The notes below the pieces were generated by a model. The model was given only the letters and a program-made list of their open reading frames with translations, had not been told where the DNA came from and searched no databases. This document shows, piece by piece, positions 50,201 through 59,975 of a stretch of 64,000 bases of DNA. The stretch's first letter is position 1; each line of letters opens with the position of its first letter. Source of the stretch: Diadema setosum (taxonomy: Eukaryota; Echinodermata; Echinoidea; Diadematoida; Diadematidae); NCBI GenBank assembly GCA_033980235.1, contig CM067070.1:28472627-28536626 (forward strand), written 5' to 3'. Both the position numbers and the translations under genes were made by a program.

Positions 50201-53200
50201 AATGGTCCCGATAACACATGGTATCTCATGTTGGAGAATTACATAAGAATAAGATTTTCACCTTTCACGAACATAATGATTATATTTTCATAACCAAGCT
50301 TAGCTTCTTAAAGCCTCACTGTGCACAGCAAGACATGCGTTTTGAATAAATTGGTAATTTCGTCATAAGGGCACCATGTATATAATTTTGAATCCTTTCT
50401 ATATAACTGATTTATTGTCTTGAATAACATGCAAAAGACTGATAAATATTTGATTATTCATATCATTATGTTCTTCCATGGCTTAACACCTGACCCCTCT
50501 TCTTTTTGGCTTCTTTTTCTTTCTCTTTTTCTTTCTTCTTTCTACAAGGTACATAAAAGGATAAACCCTCCTTGAGGTCTACTTTTTCATAATTGCAGTT
50601 AGCCCAGATGTCCTTACACAAACAGACAATAAGTGCAGATCACCTATCTCCTTTAATCCCCCTCTGTATCACAATATAGCATTCATGAGAGGCCATCACA
50701 TTGTATACAAACACGACTAAGTGGATTTGTATGGAGCTCACAATACAGCCAAGTTTTGCAGAAACCTTCAAACAGAAAAGATGTGCTAATAATAGACCCA
50801 AATAGGGTTATACAGCTATAATGTAATACCTTGTTATTCCTATACAGTCTATCATTCAGTTGCTCAACCTATCATTACGAATGTACTATATGTGACCGTG
50901 CACCTCAAAACGAACATAAAGTCGCACACAATGATTTTGCGTGAGGACTGAAAATAAGTGAAATGGGTCAACCTAGCCGAACTTGACTTTTTCATATTTT
51001 CTGAAAGAGCGGGTCTTCTTTTACGTTATGCTAAAATTTGGTATCATAAAACGGGCAGGAAAATGTATGTTTTTAGCAGTTTATCTCGAACATTTTTGGT
51101 AGAATAGTGTGATTAGGTATGTCTTTAGAATCCCTTTTTCATTTCTGAAAAACCTTGTCCATACTCTTCACTTTCAACTCTAATAACTTTTGAAAGGATA
51201 GCGCTACTGCTTGGAAAGTTGGCATTAATTATGGACAGAATGTGTTAATGAGGCATGCTTAATTTCAGTTTAATCTGATAATCCCTTCATTGTTGCTACT
51301 CTGGTGGTGTACTTCCTGTTTTTTGTCCCATTCATCGCACAGCCAGCACGGTTTGGTAAAGATTAAGCGCTTGAATAGACACTGTACTTCAGAGCCTCTT
51401 TTCTCAGTTCACACTTTTCCTGAGTTTGTGCTTTCTTTCCAATATTTAGATAGGTTAGGAGAGTCCATCTGATTTGAGTTATACATCATTTTAAAGCTTA
51501 AAGTCTGCTCTTTCAGAATATGGTCTTAACTACAAATTCATGTCTGGCGACTTTTTGTTTGTTTTGAGGTGCAGAGTCACATATGTGACCGTGAATCACA
51601 AAACGAACAAAAAGTCGCACACACTGATTTTGTGTGAGGACTGAAAATAGGTGAAATGGGTCAACCTAGTTGATCTTGACTTTTTCATATTTTCTGAAAT
51701 AACAAGTCTTCGTCTACATTATGCTAAAAGTTGGGATCATAAAATGGGCAGGAAAGTGTGTTTTTAGCAGTTTGATTAGGTGCGTCTTTACAGTCCCCTT
51801 TACATTTCTTAAAAACCTTGTACACACTCTTCAATTTCAAATGTAATTACTTTTGCAAGGATGATGCTACTGCTTTGAAAGTTGGCATTAATTAAGGACA
51901 GAATGTGTTAATAAGGCATGCTCAATTTCAGTTTAATCTGATAATCCCTTCACTGTTGTTACTCTGGTGGTTTACATCCTGTTTTTTGTCTAATTCATTG
52001 TACAGCCAGCACGGCTTGGTAAAATTTAGAGCTTGAATAGACACTGTACTTCAGAGCCTCTTTTCTCAGTTCACACTCTTCCCAAGTGTGTGCTTTCTTT
52101 CCAATATGATTTGAGTAATACATCATTTTAAAGCTTAAAGTCTGCTTTTTCAGAATATTCTCTTAACTAAAATTTCATGTCTGACGACTTTGTGTTCGTT
52201 TTGTGATGCAGGGTCATGCATATCATGTCACATAAGTCCAACATCGCTTGGCTTTGGGACAATTTTAGAATCTAAGAGATTGCCTGAGCCAAATGACAGA
52301 CTAATGCAATGATCATGTCCCTAGCAATAAATTGAAAAATCAGTAATATACACACCCTTGTAAAGTGAGTCACATGGTACTTTGGAATCACAGACTCCAC
52401 ATCCACAGAGAAGACGTCCGGGAAGTCTGGGAAAGCCTTCACACGCTTGTAACCAGGGCACACGACACCGAGTGGGGGCTGTGGGGATGTAAAGTTTGAT
52501 AGAACAGAGACATAATCGTGAAACAAAAGCTGCTCTGTCAAGACCTACAGTAATACAGCCGATGAGGCAGATAAAATGTAGTGGATATTTGTAGTGATAA
52601 TCATAACTCCACTATAAACATGTGCAGTGAGTTTCTAGATCTGAATTCATACTTGGAAACATGAACTTTCATAATTTTACAAAATATCCATTGGTCAACT
52701 CTCTTCCACAACTGCCTGTAGACACATATATCAGTGCATTCTACATATTATATACCAGTTGCAAAATTCATTTACCGTAGACTTATTCGTAAGACACTGT
52801 GATTAGTTTCTATTAATAGCTTCATAAACTAATGCCTAGTATCACATCATAATTAACCAAACATTTCCGCTTTTCAGTTTGGATCTTTTTTTTTTTGCCA
52901 TGGAGACTTTTAAAAGGGCTACATTACATGTAAACAGAGTTGCTTGTTTAATCTGTTGTAGAATTCCACATGAGTGAACATCAAAATAACACACACTAAT
53001 CAACTTCTAATGGATATACATGTAAATATGTCATAGTATCTCATTTGGGAGAAAGACTTGCAATATAATGTATTCACGATTTGACATCATGCATACATAA
53101 GAAATCACCACAGACATGAAATCCTTTAATAGTACTGCAGACAAAATTGTTTATGAGCATATTCTGTCAATCACATCTGGCAAGCCAGTTTCTCAAGTGG

Positions 53201-56200
53201 TCAAATTTGCAATCGAAACCACATCCTGTGAATAAGATTTATATTTCAAAGTACCGTGGTATGTGGGAATTTTCCTACTTGGAAGATGGCAAATGTTTCA
53301 TTCGTGCCACAGGAAACAATGTTTTGGCATAGTACAATGTATGTCATTGTACACTTTCCCCCCACCATTAGACTTGTAAAATTTATGGAGAGAAAAACAC
53401 CTTCATATGGCATACAGAATTTTCATTGTACCATGGGGAAAATAGCACAGTAGTATAATAGCACTGTCTTTTCTGGACTCTGCATTTATCCACATACATT
53501 TATACAACATACACTTGTTGCAGCATGGTTCATCAACCACATGTGGTGAAGATGCAAATGAGTGAACTCCTAACTCTTACTTCCATCAAGACCTTTGCTA
53601 CTAGGGGATCTTATTATCCCAGGGGGGTGACCTGAGCGGCTTTGGCACAATCGATGCAGTGATTCTTGCGAGTCTATTAAATATAGTGGTAATCGTCATG
53701 ATGAGGTCGGATACACAGAGATACTTGATATAACAATATGATTTTGCAGCAACCTGTTCCCATTCCTTTTACATTCTTTTATTTTTAGCCCTCATATATA
53801 ACAAGATACCCAATATAAAAAGCATATTTCAGTGGTCTCAAGCGGTGTGTTATGAGGTTCCTCTGTTACATACAATCTGTACCTCAAATATTCTTTCATA
53901 GTCGAGAGGTCCCGGCTTCATGTCGAAAATCTCGTAGTTGTGGGAGAAGGTATGCCTCTCATCACTTGTTCCATTGTACCCTGACAAAACAAACAGCAAA
54001 CAGTGGTTTAGCAGTGTGTGGCAGCCATCATCTTCCCAACACCACATTGGAGAAAAAAAGAAAAGAATGACGCTCCTTTGACAGGGCACTCAGGCAGCAT
54101 GTTGTAATATTAGGGAGCTTTAGATTTCAGACGCATGGACGTTCAAAGGAAAAAAACATGTTCTGAGCGTGCGTAAAGTCAATCTATTTTTAGCTTGCGT
54201 CGCCTGAGTTTTTCACTACGCGTACTTGACTATTTTCACCTCCGCACAGTTTGCAACGTAGAGAGCTACTTCATGCACTGATCACATGGGGGCGCGATTT
54301 TATTTTTTATACGTTGCGTCCCAGCGTAATCTAAAGCTACTTATCCACACGACGCAGGGAGAGGAGAACGTCCAGCGCAAGCGTCGGCTCAAACGTCCGC
54401 GCGTCAAAATCTAAAGCTCCCTATTGTACTTTTGTCCAAACTCATACACTCAGATTGAATGTTTTAGAAATATATGCATATATCAATTTACAAACAAACC
54501 CATAAAAAAACAAATAAGAAATAACCCTCATTTTTTGTAATACAAAAAACTTTCCATTTTACGGGTAATAACAAAGTCAGCAAAGAGTCATAAAAATATC
54601 AAACAATCTGAATGAATATCCTGCTTTTGACAAAGATGGCATTGAGTTCCAAAGTTGAGCATTCAAATAATAGGATATTGCAACATTCTTTGTGCTCATC
54701 AAAAGAACATTTCACATATAAAATTCAAGCTCCTTTCTTACTGCTATGACTTTCTATAGCATTAACTTGTCAAGCTTTTTGGTCTTTTGATTTCAAATTC
54801 TAAATAATGTATGACTGTCGGTGCAAGGCAATATCATAAATCCCTTTTAAAAGCATGCTCAAGTTACGATATAGTGGGCTTTTAACCCGTTGAGGACGAG
54901 TCCCGAGTATACTCGGGCAGGTGTCTATGGGAAATGCGTGTTGTAGCAAAATCAAACCGTCCTCAACGGGTTAAAAATGAGTATAATGTACAGTGTACAG
55001 CGTACATGTATACGTATACGTGTATTATCTCTTTATTGTTTCAATGAATGGGTAGTACGTACAACCCTGTACATGTATATAAAGAGAAATGCATTCATGA
55101 AAGAAAACTCCCACTTGGAAAGCTATATTATTTATGAGTGAAAGTCGCCAGATTTCTTACTTGAGCCATTGATCATTGCCCTCATTGGGATTTCAGAAGC
55201 GCCGTAGGGCATCTTGTAACCTGGAGCAGAGAAGAAGTAGTCCAGCAGGTACGTGGTGTTGGACCCTTCGTGGTACACACATCGTTGCCAGTGGTTTGCA
55301 GCCACTCCCCGGACCAACTCCATGCCGACGTAGGTCTCGTTGAACTCTGAGCCGAACTGGAAGACGGCGTCGGTGCCGTTGATGTGTCCCGTGCCATTTT
55401 CAACATGGAAGCCGTAGATACTGAACCCCTTGGAAAGATCCCCAACGGTGCAGTTCACAGGCTCTGTGTCATGTTCAAAAGCACAGTGCTTCATCTCAAA
55501 AGTCAAAATTCCTACAGACAATGTAATCACATTGCTGAAATGAAATACAGAACAAAGCTCTACAAAAGAGTTGCCAGTCACTTTCTTTTCACCTTACTGA
55601 GAATAGATTGAACACATAGCACAACTGGTTTACCTTAGCAATAAATTATGTACCCCAAGTTTGTTTGTTTTTTTTTTTTTTTATTATTATTTCTATTCAT
55701 TCTCCAAAAAAAAGTAAAAATTGTCATACTTTAATACAAAATTAATGTTTGGTTTTTGTATGTACAGTGTATTGTGTTTCTGAGCTGTGTATCTAAAACT
55801 GAAAAATTGCATTTGCCAATCTATAACCTTAGAAACTTTATTCAAGATAATGTTAATTAATTAAACTTATGAACAAGTCTGCTCTGAGCTCACCAAAATC
55901 ATAGTTAAGCTGGGCACGGACAGTTTGATTGAGCCTGTAGTCGTATGCTGTGAAGTAAGTGAGGTTTCCATACACAGAGTACGAAGACCCCCGGTTATTG
56001 ATCTCATCGTAATACTCATCCAGCAAGATGGAGTAACCACGGTTACCAATGTTGGCCTCTACTTTGAGACGGTATTGATTGGGAAGCTTCGGGATTGGTG
56101 GTCCGTCATAGGGGAAGATATAGTTGGTGGGATTGCACACAGTCAGATCAGGTTGTGCTACAGCTCCAGTTGCTGTCCCCACAACAAGTAGAACTAGGAG

Positions 56201-56226
56201 TAGTGGAGAAACCATCTTGAGCAAAT
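38121..56226 (-). CDS. LolA-like-domain type I membrane glycoprotein, 13 coding exons, 665 aa
   Basis: Thirteen exons with AG/GT borders join without a stop to 1998 coding bases. Lengths from 5' to 3' are 322, 351, 107, 123, 103, 167, 102, 81, 142, 110, 183, 85 and 122, and every junction phase agrees. Residues 1-20 form a signal peptide (hydrophobic run ending AVA, then QPD). The ectodomain to about 625 holds roughly 18 N-x-S/T sequons and few cysteines. Residues 626-651 are a Gly/Ala/Leu-rich helix, followed by RR and a 14-residue cytosolic tail. Family features that fit metazoan LolA-like proteins (lipoprotein-carrier fold, function unknown) are an N-terminal beta-rich unit, a PxGVxCPG motif after it, W/Y-rich strands, PLKLxYRG and a C-terminal Gly-rich helix. 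The family name is inference. The first ATG was chosen because an in-frame TGA lies just upstream and a plausible acceptor (CTCCAG) precedes it at 56227, so a non-coding first exon further right is likely. Introns are 0.4-3.6 kb and rich in small transposons. Confidence 0.88.
38516..38726. mobile_element. Foldback element, TACTGTAC...GTACAGTA ends
   Basis: Short inverted ends (TACTGTACATTAAG and CTTGTACAGTA) enclose GCGAAAAT-type motifs repeated in both orientations. A related element lies at 33274-33477. TA at both ends suggests a Tc1/mariner-like non-autonomous element. It sits in intron 12. Confidence 0.6.
38811..38901. mobile_element. Short ~90-bp element, degenerate copy of the TTAACCCGTTGAGGAC family
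   Basis: The internal motif GAGTCCCGAGAATACT and the downstream GTCCTCAACAGGTT match the better copies at 41414, 45335 and 54882. The outer TTAA ends are decayed here. It is in intron 12. Confidence 0.55.
38994..39078 (-). CDS. LolA-like gene, exon 12
   Basis: Residues 598-625 plus one base, phase 0 to 1. The acceptor is GCTATGTAG and the donor is the consensus GTAAGT. It encodes the last extracellular strand and a charged juxtamembrane stalk (HRGERDTHEG). Confidence 0.86.
39812..39994 (-). CDS. LolA-like gene, exon 11
   Basis: Residues 537-597, phase 0 to 0. The acceptor is CACATACAG and the donor GTGAGA. It encodes a strand (EDILTIYFEMLG) followed by a helix (LGDAVAKLEERV), a membrane-proximal alpha/beta segment. 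Confidence 0.87.
40127..41219. repeat. Repeat element carrying TGACCTTTGACCT arrays (copy 2)
   Basis: It begins ACTAGAAATGTCGCTTTGGC, as copy 1 at 21711 does, and then contains several units ending in CTTGACCTTTTGACCTTTG, each followed by an AAGTTTCAAGAAAATATCTT-type stretch. Units near 40930, 41090 and 41160 are about 150 bases apart. It fills most of intron 10. Confidence 0.7.
41273..41382 (-). CDS. LolA-like gene, exon 10
   Basis: Residues 500-536, phase 1 to 0. The acceptor is CTTCTTCAG after a CT-rich tract and the donor GTGAGT. It encodes a helix-like segment (HTFYSAAQHALANASGL). Confidence 0.87.
41414..41506. mobile_element. 93-bp TTAA-flanked element
   Basis: TTAA lies at both ends, with inverted ends GTTGAGGA and TCCTCAAC and a hairpin core CCCGAGTATACTAGGG. 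It is in intron 9 of the LolA-like gene. Confidence 0.65.
42077..42284. mobile_element. Pogo/Tigger-like foldback element with TA ends
   Basis: The left end TACAGTGGACTCCCATTA and right end TAAAAGGAGTGCTAGTA are imperfect inverted repeats, with CGTTATAAC motifs near the right end. A related left end occurs near 40044, joined to the TGACCT repeat. It lies in intron 9. Confidence 0.5.
42503..42644 (-). CDS. LolA-like gene, exon 9
   Basis: Residues 453-499 plus one base, phase 0 to 1. The acceptor is TTTTCCCCCGAAG and the donor GTAGGA. It encodes HHWEMHQSMFHFSYFIPGF followed by FDVHTCFDESD, the His/Phe-rich strand and Cys that close the second unit. Confidence 0.82.
42785..44216. other. Intron 8 sequence, no separate gene
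   Basis: Between exons 9 and 8. Contains short ORFs without motifs and a weak inverted pair near 43706-43900 (ATTTGCTCCTGCAAG with GCAGGAGCAAGTGT). Confidence 0.6.
44217..44297 (-). CDS. LolA-like gene, exon 8
   Basis: Residues 426-452, phase 0 to 0. The acceptor is CTCTGCAG and the donor GTAAGA. It carries the PLKLNYRGKW stretch that marks the strand near the end of the second unit in this family. Confidence 0.85.
45188..45484. mobile_element. Foldback element with AGTGCACTCCCATT ends
   Basis: The left end TACAGTGCACTCCCATT and right end AATGGGAGTGCACTA are near-perfect inverted repeats flanked by TA. It contains the nested 93-bp TTAA element. It lies in intron 7. Confidence 0.65.
45335..45427. 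mobile_element. 93-bp TTAA-flanked element, reverse orientation
   Basis: It starts TTAACCCGTTGAGGAT and ends CAATGGGTTAA, with the core reversed relative to the 41414 copy. It is nested inside the larger inverted-repeat element 45188-45484. Confidence 0.65.
46172..46723. mobile_element. GC-rich inverted-repeat element, AGACCCCGTTTACAGTGC ends
   Basis: The first 18 and last 18 bases are exact inverse complements, continuing inward with GGCTCGGCCGCGGCTC-type sequence on both sides. It is 552 bp, contains no transposase, and lies in intron 7. Its GC content stands out from the AT-rich intron. Confidence 0.75.
47851..47952 (-). CDS. LolA-like gene, exon 7
   Basis: Residues 392-425, phase 0 to 0. 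The acceptor is ATTCCAAAG and the donor GTCAGT. It encodes the DIEAEAWI strand and three closely spaced NGT-type sequons. Confidence 0.83.
48037..48243. mobile_element. Foldback element with GGCCTGAATTCAC-type ends
   Basis: The left end GGCCCAAATTCACAGA and right end CTTCGTGAATTCAGGCC are inverted repeats. It contains ACCATGGTTTAAACTATGG. It lies in intron 6. Related single ends occur near 4575 and 63133. Confidence 0.6.
48568..48734 (-). CDS. LolA-like gene, exon 6
   Basis: Residues 336-391, phase 1 to 0. The acceptor is CTATTGCAG. The donor chosen is GTACGC at 48567. An alternative phase-0 donor (GTAGAA) nine bases further on would add three residues (VRN). The exon continues the second LolA-like unit and contains KCSVGPIP and SFILHNNSNWIYEG. 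Confidence 0.8.
49766..49868 (-). CDS. LolA-like gene, exon 5
   Basis: Residues 302-335 plus one base, phase 0 to 1. The acceptor is GGTATATAG and the donor GTTTGT. It encodes two beta-strand-like stretches (YKAKLVAYMYQPWG and TTIREVHDF) with one NGT sequon. Confidence 0.85.
50889..51583. mobile_element. TATGTGACC-ended element, first of a tandem pair
   Basis: The inverted ends are TATGTGACCGTGCACCTCAA and TTGAGGTGCAGAGTCACATA, followed inward by AAAGTCGC or GCGACTTT. It is about 695 bp, in intron 4. It shares its last bases with the start of the next copy. Confidence 0.7.
51582..52222. mobile_element. TATGTGACC-ended element, second of a tandem pair
   Basis: Same family and orientation as the preceding copy, with inner sequence aligned throughout (TTAATTTCAGTTTAATCTGATAATCCCTTCA-type stretches). 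It ends GTGATGCAGGGTCATGCATA. It is about 55 bp shorter because of internal deletions. Confidence 0.65.
52356..52478 (-). CDS. LolA-like gene, exon 4 (PxGVxCPG motif)
   Basis: Residues 261-301, phase 0 to 0. The acceptor is CCCCACAG and the donor GTGTGT. It begins with PPLGVVCPGYKR, the conserved Pro-Gly-Val-x-Cys linker typical of this family, followed by FPDVFSVDVESV, the first strand of the second unit. Confidence 0.87.
53874..53980 (-). CDS. LolA-like gene, exon 3
   Basis: Residues 225-260; it starts with two bases completing an Arg codon and ends in phase 0. The acceptor is TTTTGTCAG and the chosen donor is GTATGT. A second phase-0 donor (GTACAG) nine bases earlier would shorten the product by three residues. 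I preferred GTATGT because it keeps a family-like FEVQIPP junction. Confidence 0.8.
54111..54423. mobile_element. Foldback element with TAGGGAGCTTTAGATTT ends
   Basis: The left end TAGGGAGCTTTAGATTT and right end AAATCTAAAGCTCCCTA (one A/T difference) are inverted repeats, with GACG and CGTC motifs repeating inward. It is 313 bp, in intron 2, between exons 3 and 2. Confidence 0.7.
54882..54974. mobile_element. 93-bp TTAA-flanked element, best copy
   Basis: It starts TTAACCCGTTGAGGACG and ends CCTCAACGGGTTAA, with core palindrome CCCGAGTATACTCGGG. It is in intron 2. Its length is close to that of three other copies in the same gene. Confidence 0.7.
55161..55511 (-). CDS. LolA-like gene, exon 2
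   Basis: Residues 108-225; phase 1 in and phase 1 out. The acceptor is CTGTAG and the donor is the strong GTAAGA. This is the longest internal exon. It carries six sequons, the aromatic WQRCVYH segment and the TYLLDYFFSAPGYKMPYG stretch, which looks like the end of the first LolA-like unit. Confidence 0.88.
55894..56226 (-). CDS. LolA-like gene, exon 1 (signal peptide; coding from 56215)
   Basis: The coding part is 55894-56215 (residues 1-107, ending in phase 1). It encodes the signal peptide and the first LolA-like strands, including the NQYRLKVEANIGNRG and LDEYYDE stretches. The exon ends GATTTTG before GTGAGC. The acceptor at 56227-56228 implies an upstream 5' UTR exon, which I could not place. 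Confidence 0.87.
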
Positions 56227-56413
56227 CTGGAGCAGGAAATCATTGAATGATTTTATTTACCAAACGACATTAAAAGCAAATGGAAAGAACACATAAAAGG
56301 TTAACTGTAAAACAATCTTTATTTTGTATAGAATTTCACTTTCCTTTGAATCATTCATGTCTAAATTCTCTGTATGTATTGCAGGTAACATATGAACAGT
56401 CAAACTTACATTA

Positions 56414-57179
56414 TATGTGACCCGCTACAACAAAATGGTCCTAAAGTCGCGCACGGTCGAAGCCGTGCAAATCGAGTTTGAAGTTAGAGCATCAAAATTG
56501 GTCAAAACTTACGATTTTTTGAATTTGACATATTATTACAGTCTGACATGTCTTCTATCATCTGTCGAAATTTTGAAGCAAAATGATGAAAGGAAAGACC
56601 AAAAAATAGCGTTTTTCAGGGCCATGCTTTTTTGGCGTTTCAACGAGGCAGAAACTGGTTCGAACATTTGGATTGAGCGCTACACATAGGCTCCGCCCCT
56701 AACAACGACCAGAGTGATGTCATTGGTCAGTTTGCTGCTTGCCACTAACCGAAGCGTGAAGCTCGCACACTGCCCAGTCGACTGGTGCGTGCGGGCAGGT
56801 TGCGCTACGCCTAGCCGCTTCTCCTGACATCCTGGTCACTGATTGGTCGGTGAGGAGACCGCTGACGCTGTGTTTGAATGAGCATTTCGGGTGTTGCTAG
56901 GGCTTAACTTCTATTGTCCAGAGGTGAATACTGACTTGCGTGTCTCTTGATTGTGATTGCGTCGCAAGGAGAACCTTTAGGGCGCTTTTCTCGACACAGT
57001 GATTTCCCAGACGTCTTGACATGCGCTCTTTTAAACATTGATATCTCCGCAGCCGATTATTTTTATAAGACATGTTATATATCAATTTAAAGCAGAAAGA
57101 TTAGGGAATTGTGTCATGGAATTTTCAAATAATCGACCTCGCCCGACTTTAGGATCATTTTGTTGTAGCGGGTCACATA
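56414..57179. mobile_element. 766-bp inverted-repeat element just upstream of the LolA-like gene
   Basis: The left end TATGTGACCCGCTACAACAA and right end TTGTTGTAGCGGGTCACATA are exact inverse complements for at least 20 bases. The repeat continues as AAATGGTCCTAAAGTCG against CGACTTTAGGATCATTT. The element begins about 190 bases from exon 1 and probably lies in the first intron or promoter region. Confidence 0.78.
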
Positions 57180-58188
57180 TGTGAACATTAGTTTTCCAGA
57201 GACGAGATTCCATGATAATGTCAAAAGACACCCTGAAAGAGGAGCAAAAAAACCAAGTAAGCAGACAGCCTCTAGCTAGCTCTAGAGCGCATTAGGCAAA
57301 CAGTATACCTGATTGCAGCCAAGGCTTGATGATGCCATTGCATTGTAACCAATGTATGTTCAACCATTTATTTTATTTCTTTTTTAATAAAAGAGAGAAC
57401 AGTAAAGCCAACTAGTAATTCTTTGTACGGCATGTGCCTGGTTGATACATCGTTCTGACTTAAATAGATTGTGTTGCTAGTCACCTCTGGCAAACCATTA
57501 TTATTATTATTAAACCACATGGGGTTTGCATCATTCCCTTGCTTTTCTTGGGCGGGTGCATGCGGAGGTGGACCTTTTCATCGGGGTTTTGCCACGGTCG
57601 CCCTTCATAATGAAAGCATGAATTGGGATCCTTTTTCTTTTGTGTGGATGAATCACAACAAATGCACACACGGGTCATCAAATTAGCCTACTTTCTTTTC
57701 AGACCTGGATAGAGCCTACTTTGTACTGGGAGGCAGACATGCGTGAGCCTGGGGGGGGGGGGGGGGGTACCGGTACCCAGTGAGGCAATAGGTATGTAGG
57801 ATGAGGTCATGGGAAACCAGACAGAAATGAACTATTCTTATTTTGTAGCCTAGATCTCTAGATAGTAACGTTAGACTCTATACCTACCTTGTATCCCAGC
57901 AGCAGTGCACACTTTTTTTTTTCTTTTTCTTTTTCTTTTTTTTTTTGGGGGGGGGGGATATTAAACAGGAGAAAAACCACTCATATTCTCCAACAAGAAA
58001 TAAATTTACATGTTTTATAATTCAGCTCTTTATTTACATATCAAAGGAATAATGTTTACAGAAACATACATGTACTATACTATCATCTACTACTAGAGTC
58101 TCTATAGAGTTTGTCTAGAAGTTAAGCGTACGATCCAGATTCGTACGGTTGTAGACATCAGGTAAAGTAATACTAGGTTTAGGCCTAA
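57180..58188. other. Upstream of the LolA-like gene, no gene seen
   Basis: Contains a poly-G run at about 57750-57767 and a TTTTC-rich tract followed by poly-G at 57908-57958. No exon was recognised. Confidence 0.5.
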
Positions 58189-58714
58189 TTAACTCTTTAT
58201 GTGCCACGTTCGCACGTCCGACTCAGTCGACGGCATGCCAACTTCGCATATTCTGCTCAACAAACAAAGCCGCCAAAACCGATCGATAAATCGGCTAATT
58301 ACTGCTAATCCCGCTGCACAATGAAAGCGCATCTCGTGCTTTTGTTTCTCTCATATACGGCTTACATTCTATGTGGTGATAGACTATCAAGCGGTGTTCC
58401 CAACTAGATTTGCTCGTACATTCTAAGTTACTGTCACGGTTTTACGTGTAAAAGTCATGCCTTTACAGTAATGTAGCAAGTGGTCATTTAAAAGAAAAAT
58501 GAAAATAGATTCGTCATATAATTTATATCGAAACAAAGCTTGGCATTCCTCTTTAACTTTGCTTGCTATTATGCCCACCTTAACAGAAATTTGTAGAAGT
58601 TATAGAAATTGGAAAAACAGAATTCCTTCTCAAAGCATGACTACATACTGTACCTTCCTGTCTCAGAATAACGTGGCACACAGGGGGTTTCCACCGTGGC
58701 ACATAAAGAGTTAA
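58189..58714. mobile_element. 526-bp TTAA-flanked element with TTAACTCTTTATGTGCCACG ends
   Basis: The left end TTAACTCTTTATGTGCCACG and right end CGTGGCACATAAAGAGTTAA are exact 20-base inverted repeats including TTAA, which fits a piggyBac- or Kolobok-type target site. There is no transposase inside. Confidence 0.82.
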
Positions 58715-58780
58715 ATAAATGTATTTGTATGAAACAAAAGCCAGTTGGGCCTGGTTCTCCAGTTCGTGCTGGTTACTGAC

Positions 58781-58816
<36 letters not shown>

Positions 58817-59269
58817 AAAATGACAAAGGAAGAAAAATATAAACTTTTTTCTATTTGCCTGTAACCCGGGCGCCCACCTTTTTCTGTGCATACCATCAGA
58901 CCACGGAGTGTCATCATGCATTCTGGTCCAAGTACAGTAGATACACAGTGTAGGAACTATAACTTTGTCTAAGAGATCGAACGTACCTGCTTATGCTTGA
59001 TTAAATTGTTAACTTTGGAAACACCATATTTGCGACGGCAAGTCACGAGAGTCACGTCAATACAAACTGTGTATTAACAAGTAGATTCTACGTTAGGGCC
59101 CAACATGAACAAGTTATGGGCATGTATGTAAACATACCAAAGTAAATGCGACTTCTTTCACTTTTTGCGTAGAAATATCAACCAGTGAGTAAGCAGTAAC
59201 GTTTAATAGGCCTATGGTTAGGCATAACCAGCTGATAACAAACTTTGTTAGAAATATTTGCAATTTTCC

Positions 59270-59492
59270 ACAGAACAGACTTGTTAGAAGAGTGAGACTA
59301 TTACAAGATCTACATAAAATTTTAGTGACTATGGAAACACTGTCATTCATGGAAATTTGTCTCTGGCTAACAAATCGGTCAAAAGTAGGACGATCCCTTG
59401 GAACAAGTAGGCTACTAGAACCTAATAATAATATGGATGAGCGATCCGCACATGATGCAACTCAACTGGCGCATCAGCAAACCCACTTCTGA
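59270..59492 (+). CDS. Weak exon-like ORF after a good acceptor
   Basis: TTTGCAATTTTCCACAG is followed by an open frame to a stop at 59490 (NRLVRRVRLLQDLHKIL, then METLSFMEICLWL). It could be a terminal exon on the plus strand. No family was recognised and no upstream exon found, so chance is quite possible. Confidence 0.2.
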
Positions 59493-59839
59493 AGTTCTGT
59501 ACAGCGACAGAGCTGTGCATGGTTTCAGCAAATCCCTGCTAAACCAATTGCAAATCATTGTAGGGTTTGCACTACACTGACATACCTTTTATCCTTTGAT
59601 TTTTCAGATGGCTTATAACAAGACGCGAAGTCAGGTTTATCGTGTTTATAGCTTTATCAGACGTGCCTGGCCCTGGGAACGACGACGTTAATTGCCTAGC
59701 CTGTTGCTGGAACTTCCGGGCTAGCTGTCATGTGCAACCTCATGTGTGTTGACCGTACCGGTAACGTAAACGTACGGTACGGTGGTGGTACCGTGTACCA
59801 GCTGCCAAGTCATGTGACTTCATGCAGGCACAGTACAGT

Positions 59840-59975
59840 ACAGTGACCTTATCACATGCAGCTAGCTCCTCCTGAAGTCTACCAGTCTCAAACATGGATT
59901 GCGAAATGGCGCCGCGCGCGCTAGTTACGTAAAATTGAACAAGTGCATTGTTGAGCATCAATATGGCGGTAATCA
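59840..59975. promoter_or_regulatory. Possible CpG-rich promoter patch
   Basis: GGCGCCGCGCGCGC in otherwise AT-rich DNA, with an ATGGCGG-like YY1-type motif nearby (59962). On the minus strand an ATG follows within about 20 bases and opens 16 codons (MFETGRLQEELAACDK) ending before GTCACT. It may be a first exon, perhaps of a transcript that runs toward the LolA-like gene. No connection was shown. Confidence 0.25.
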
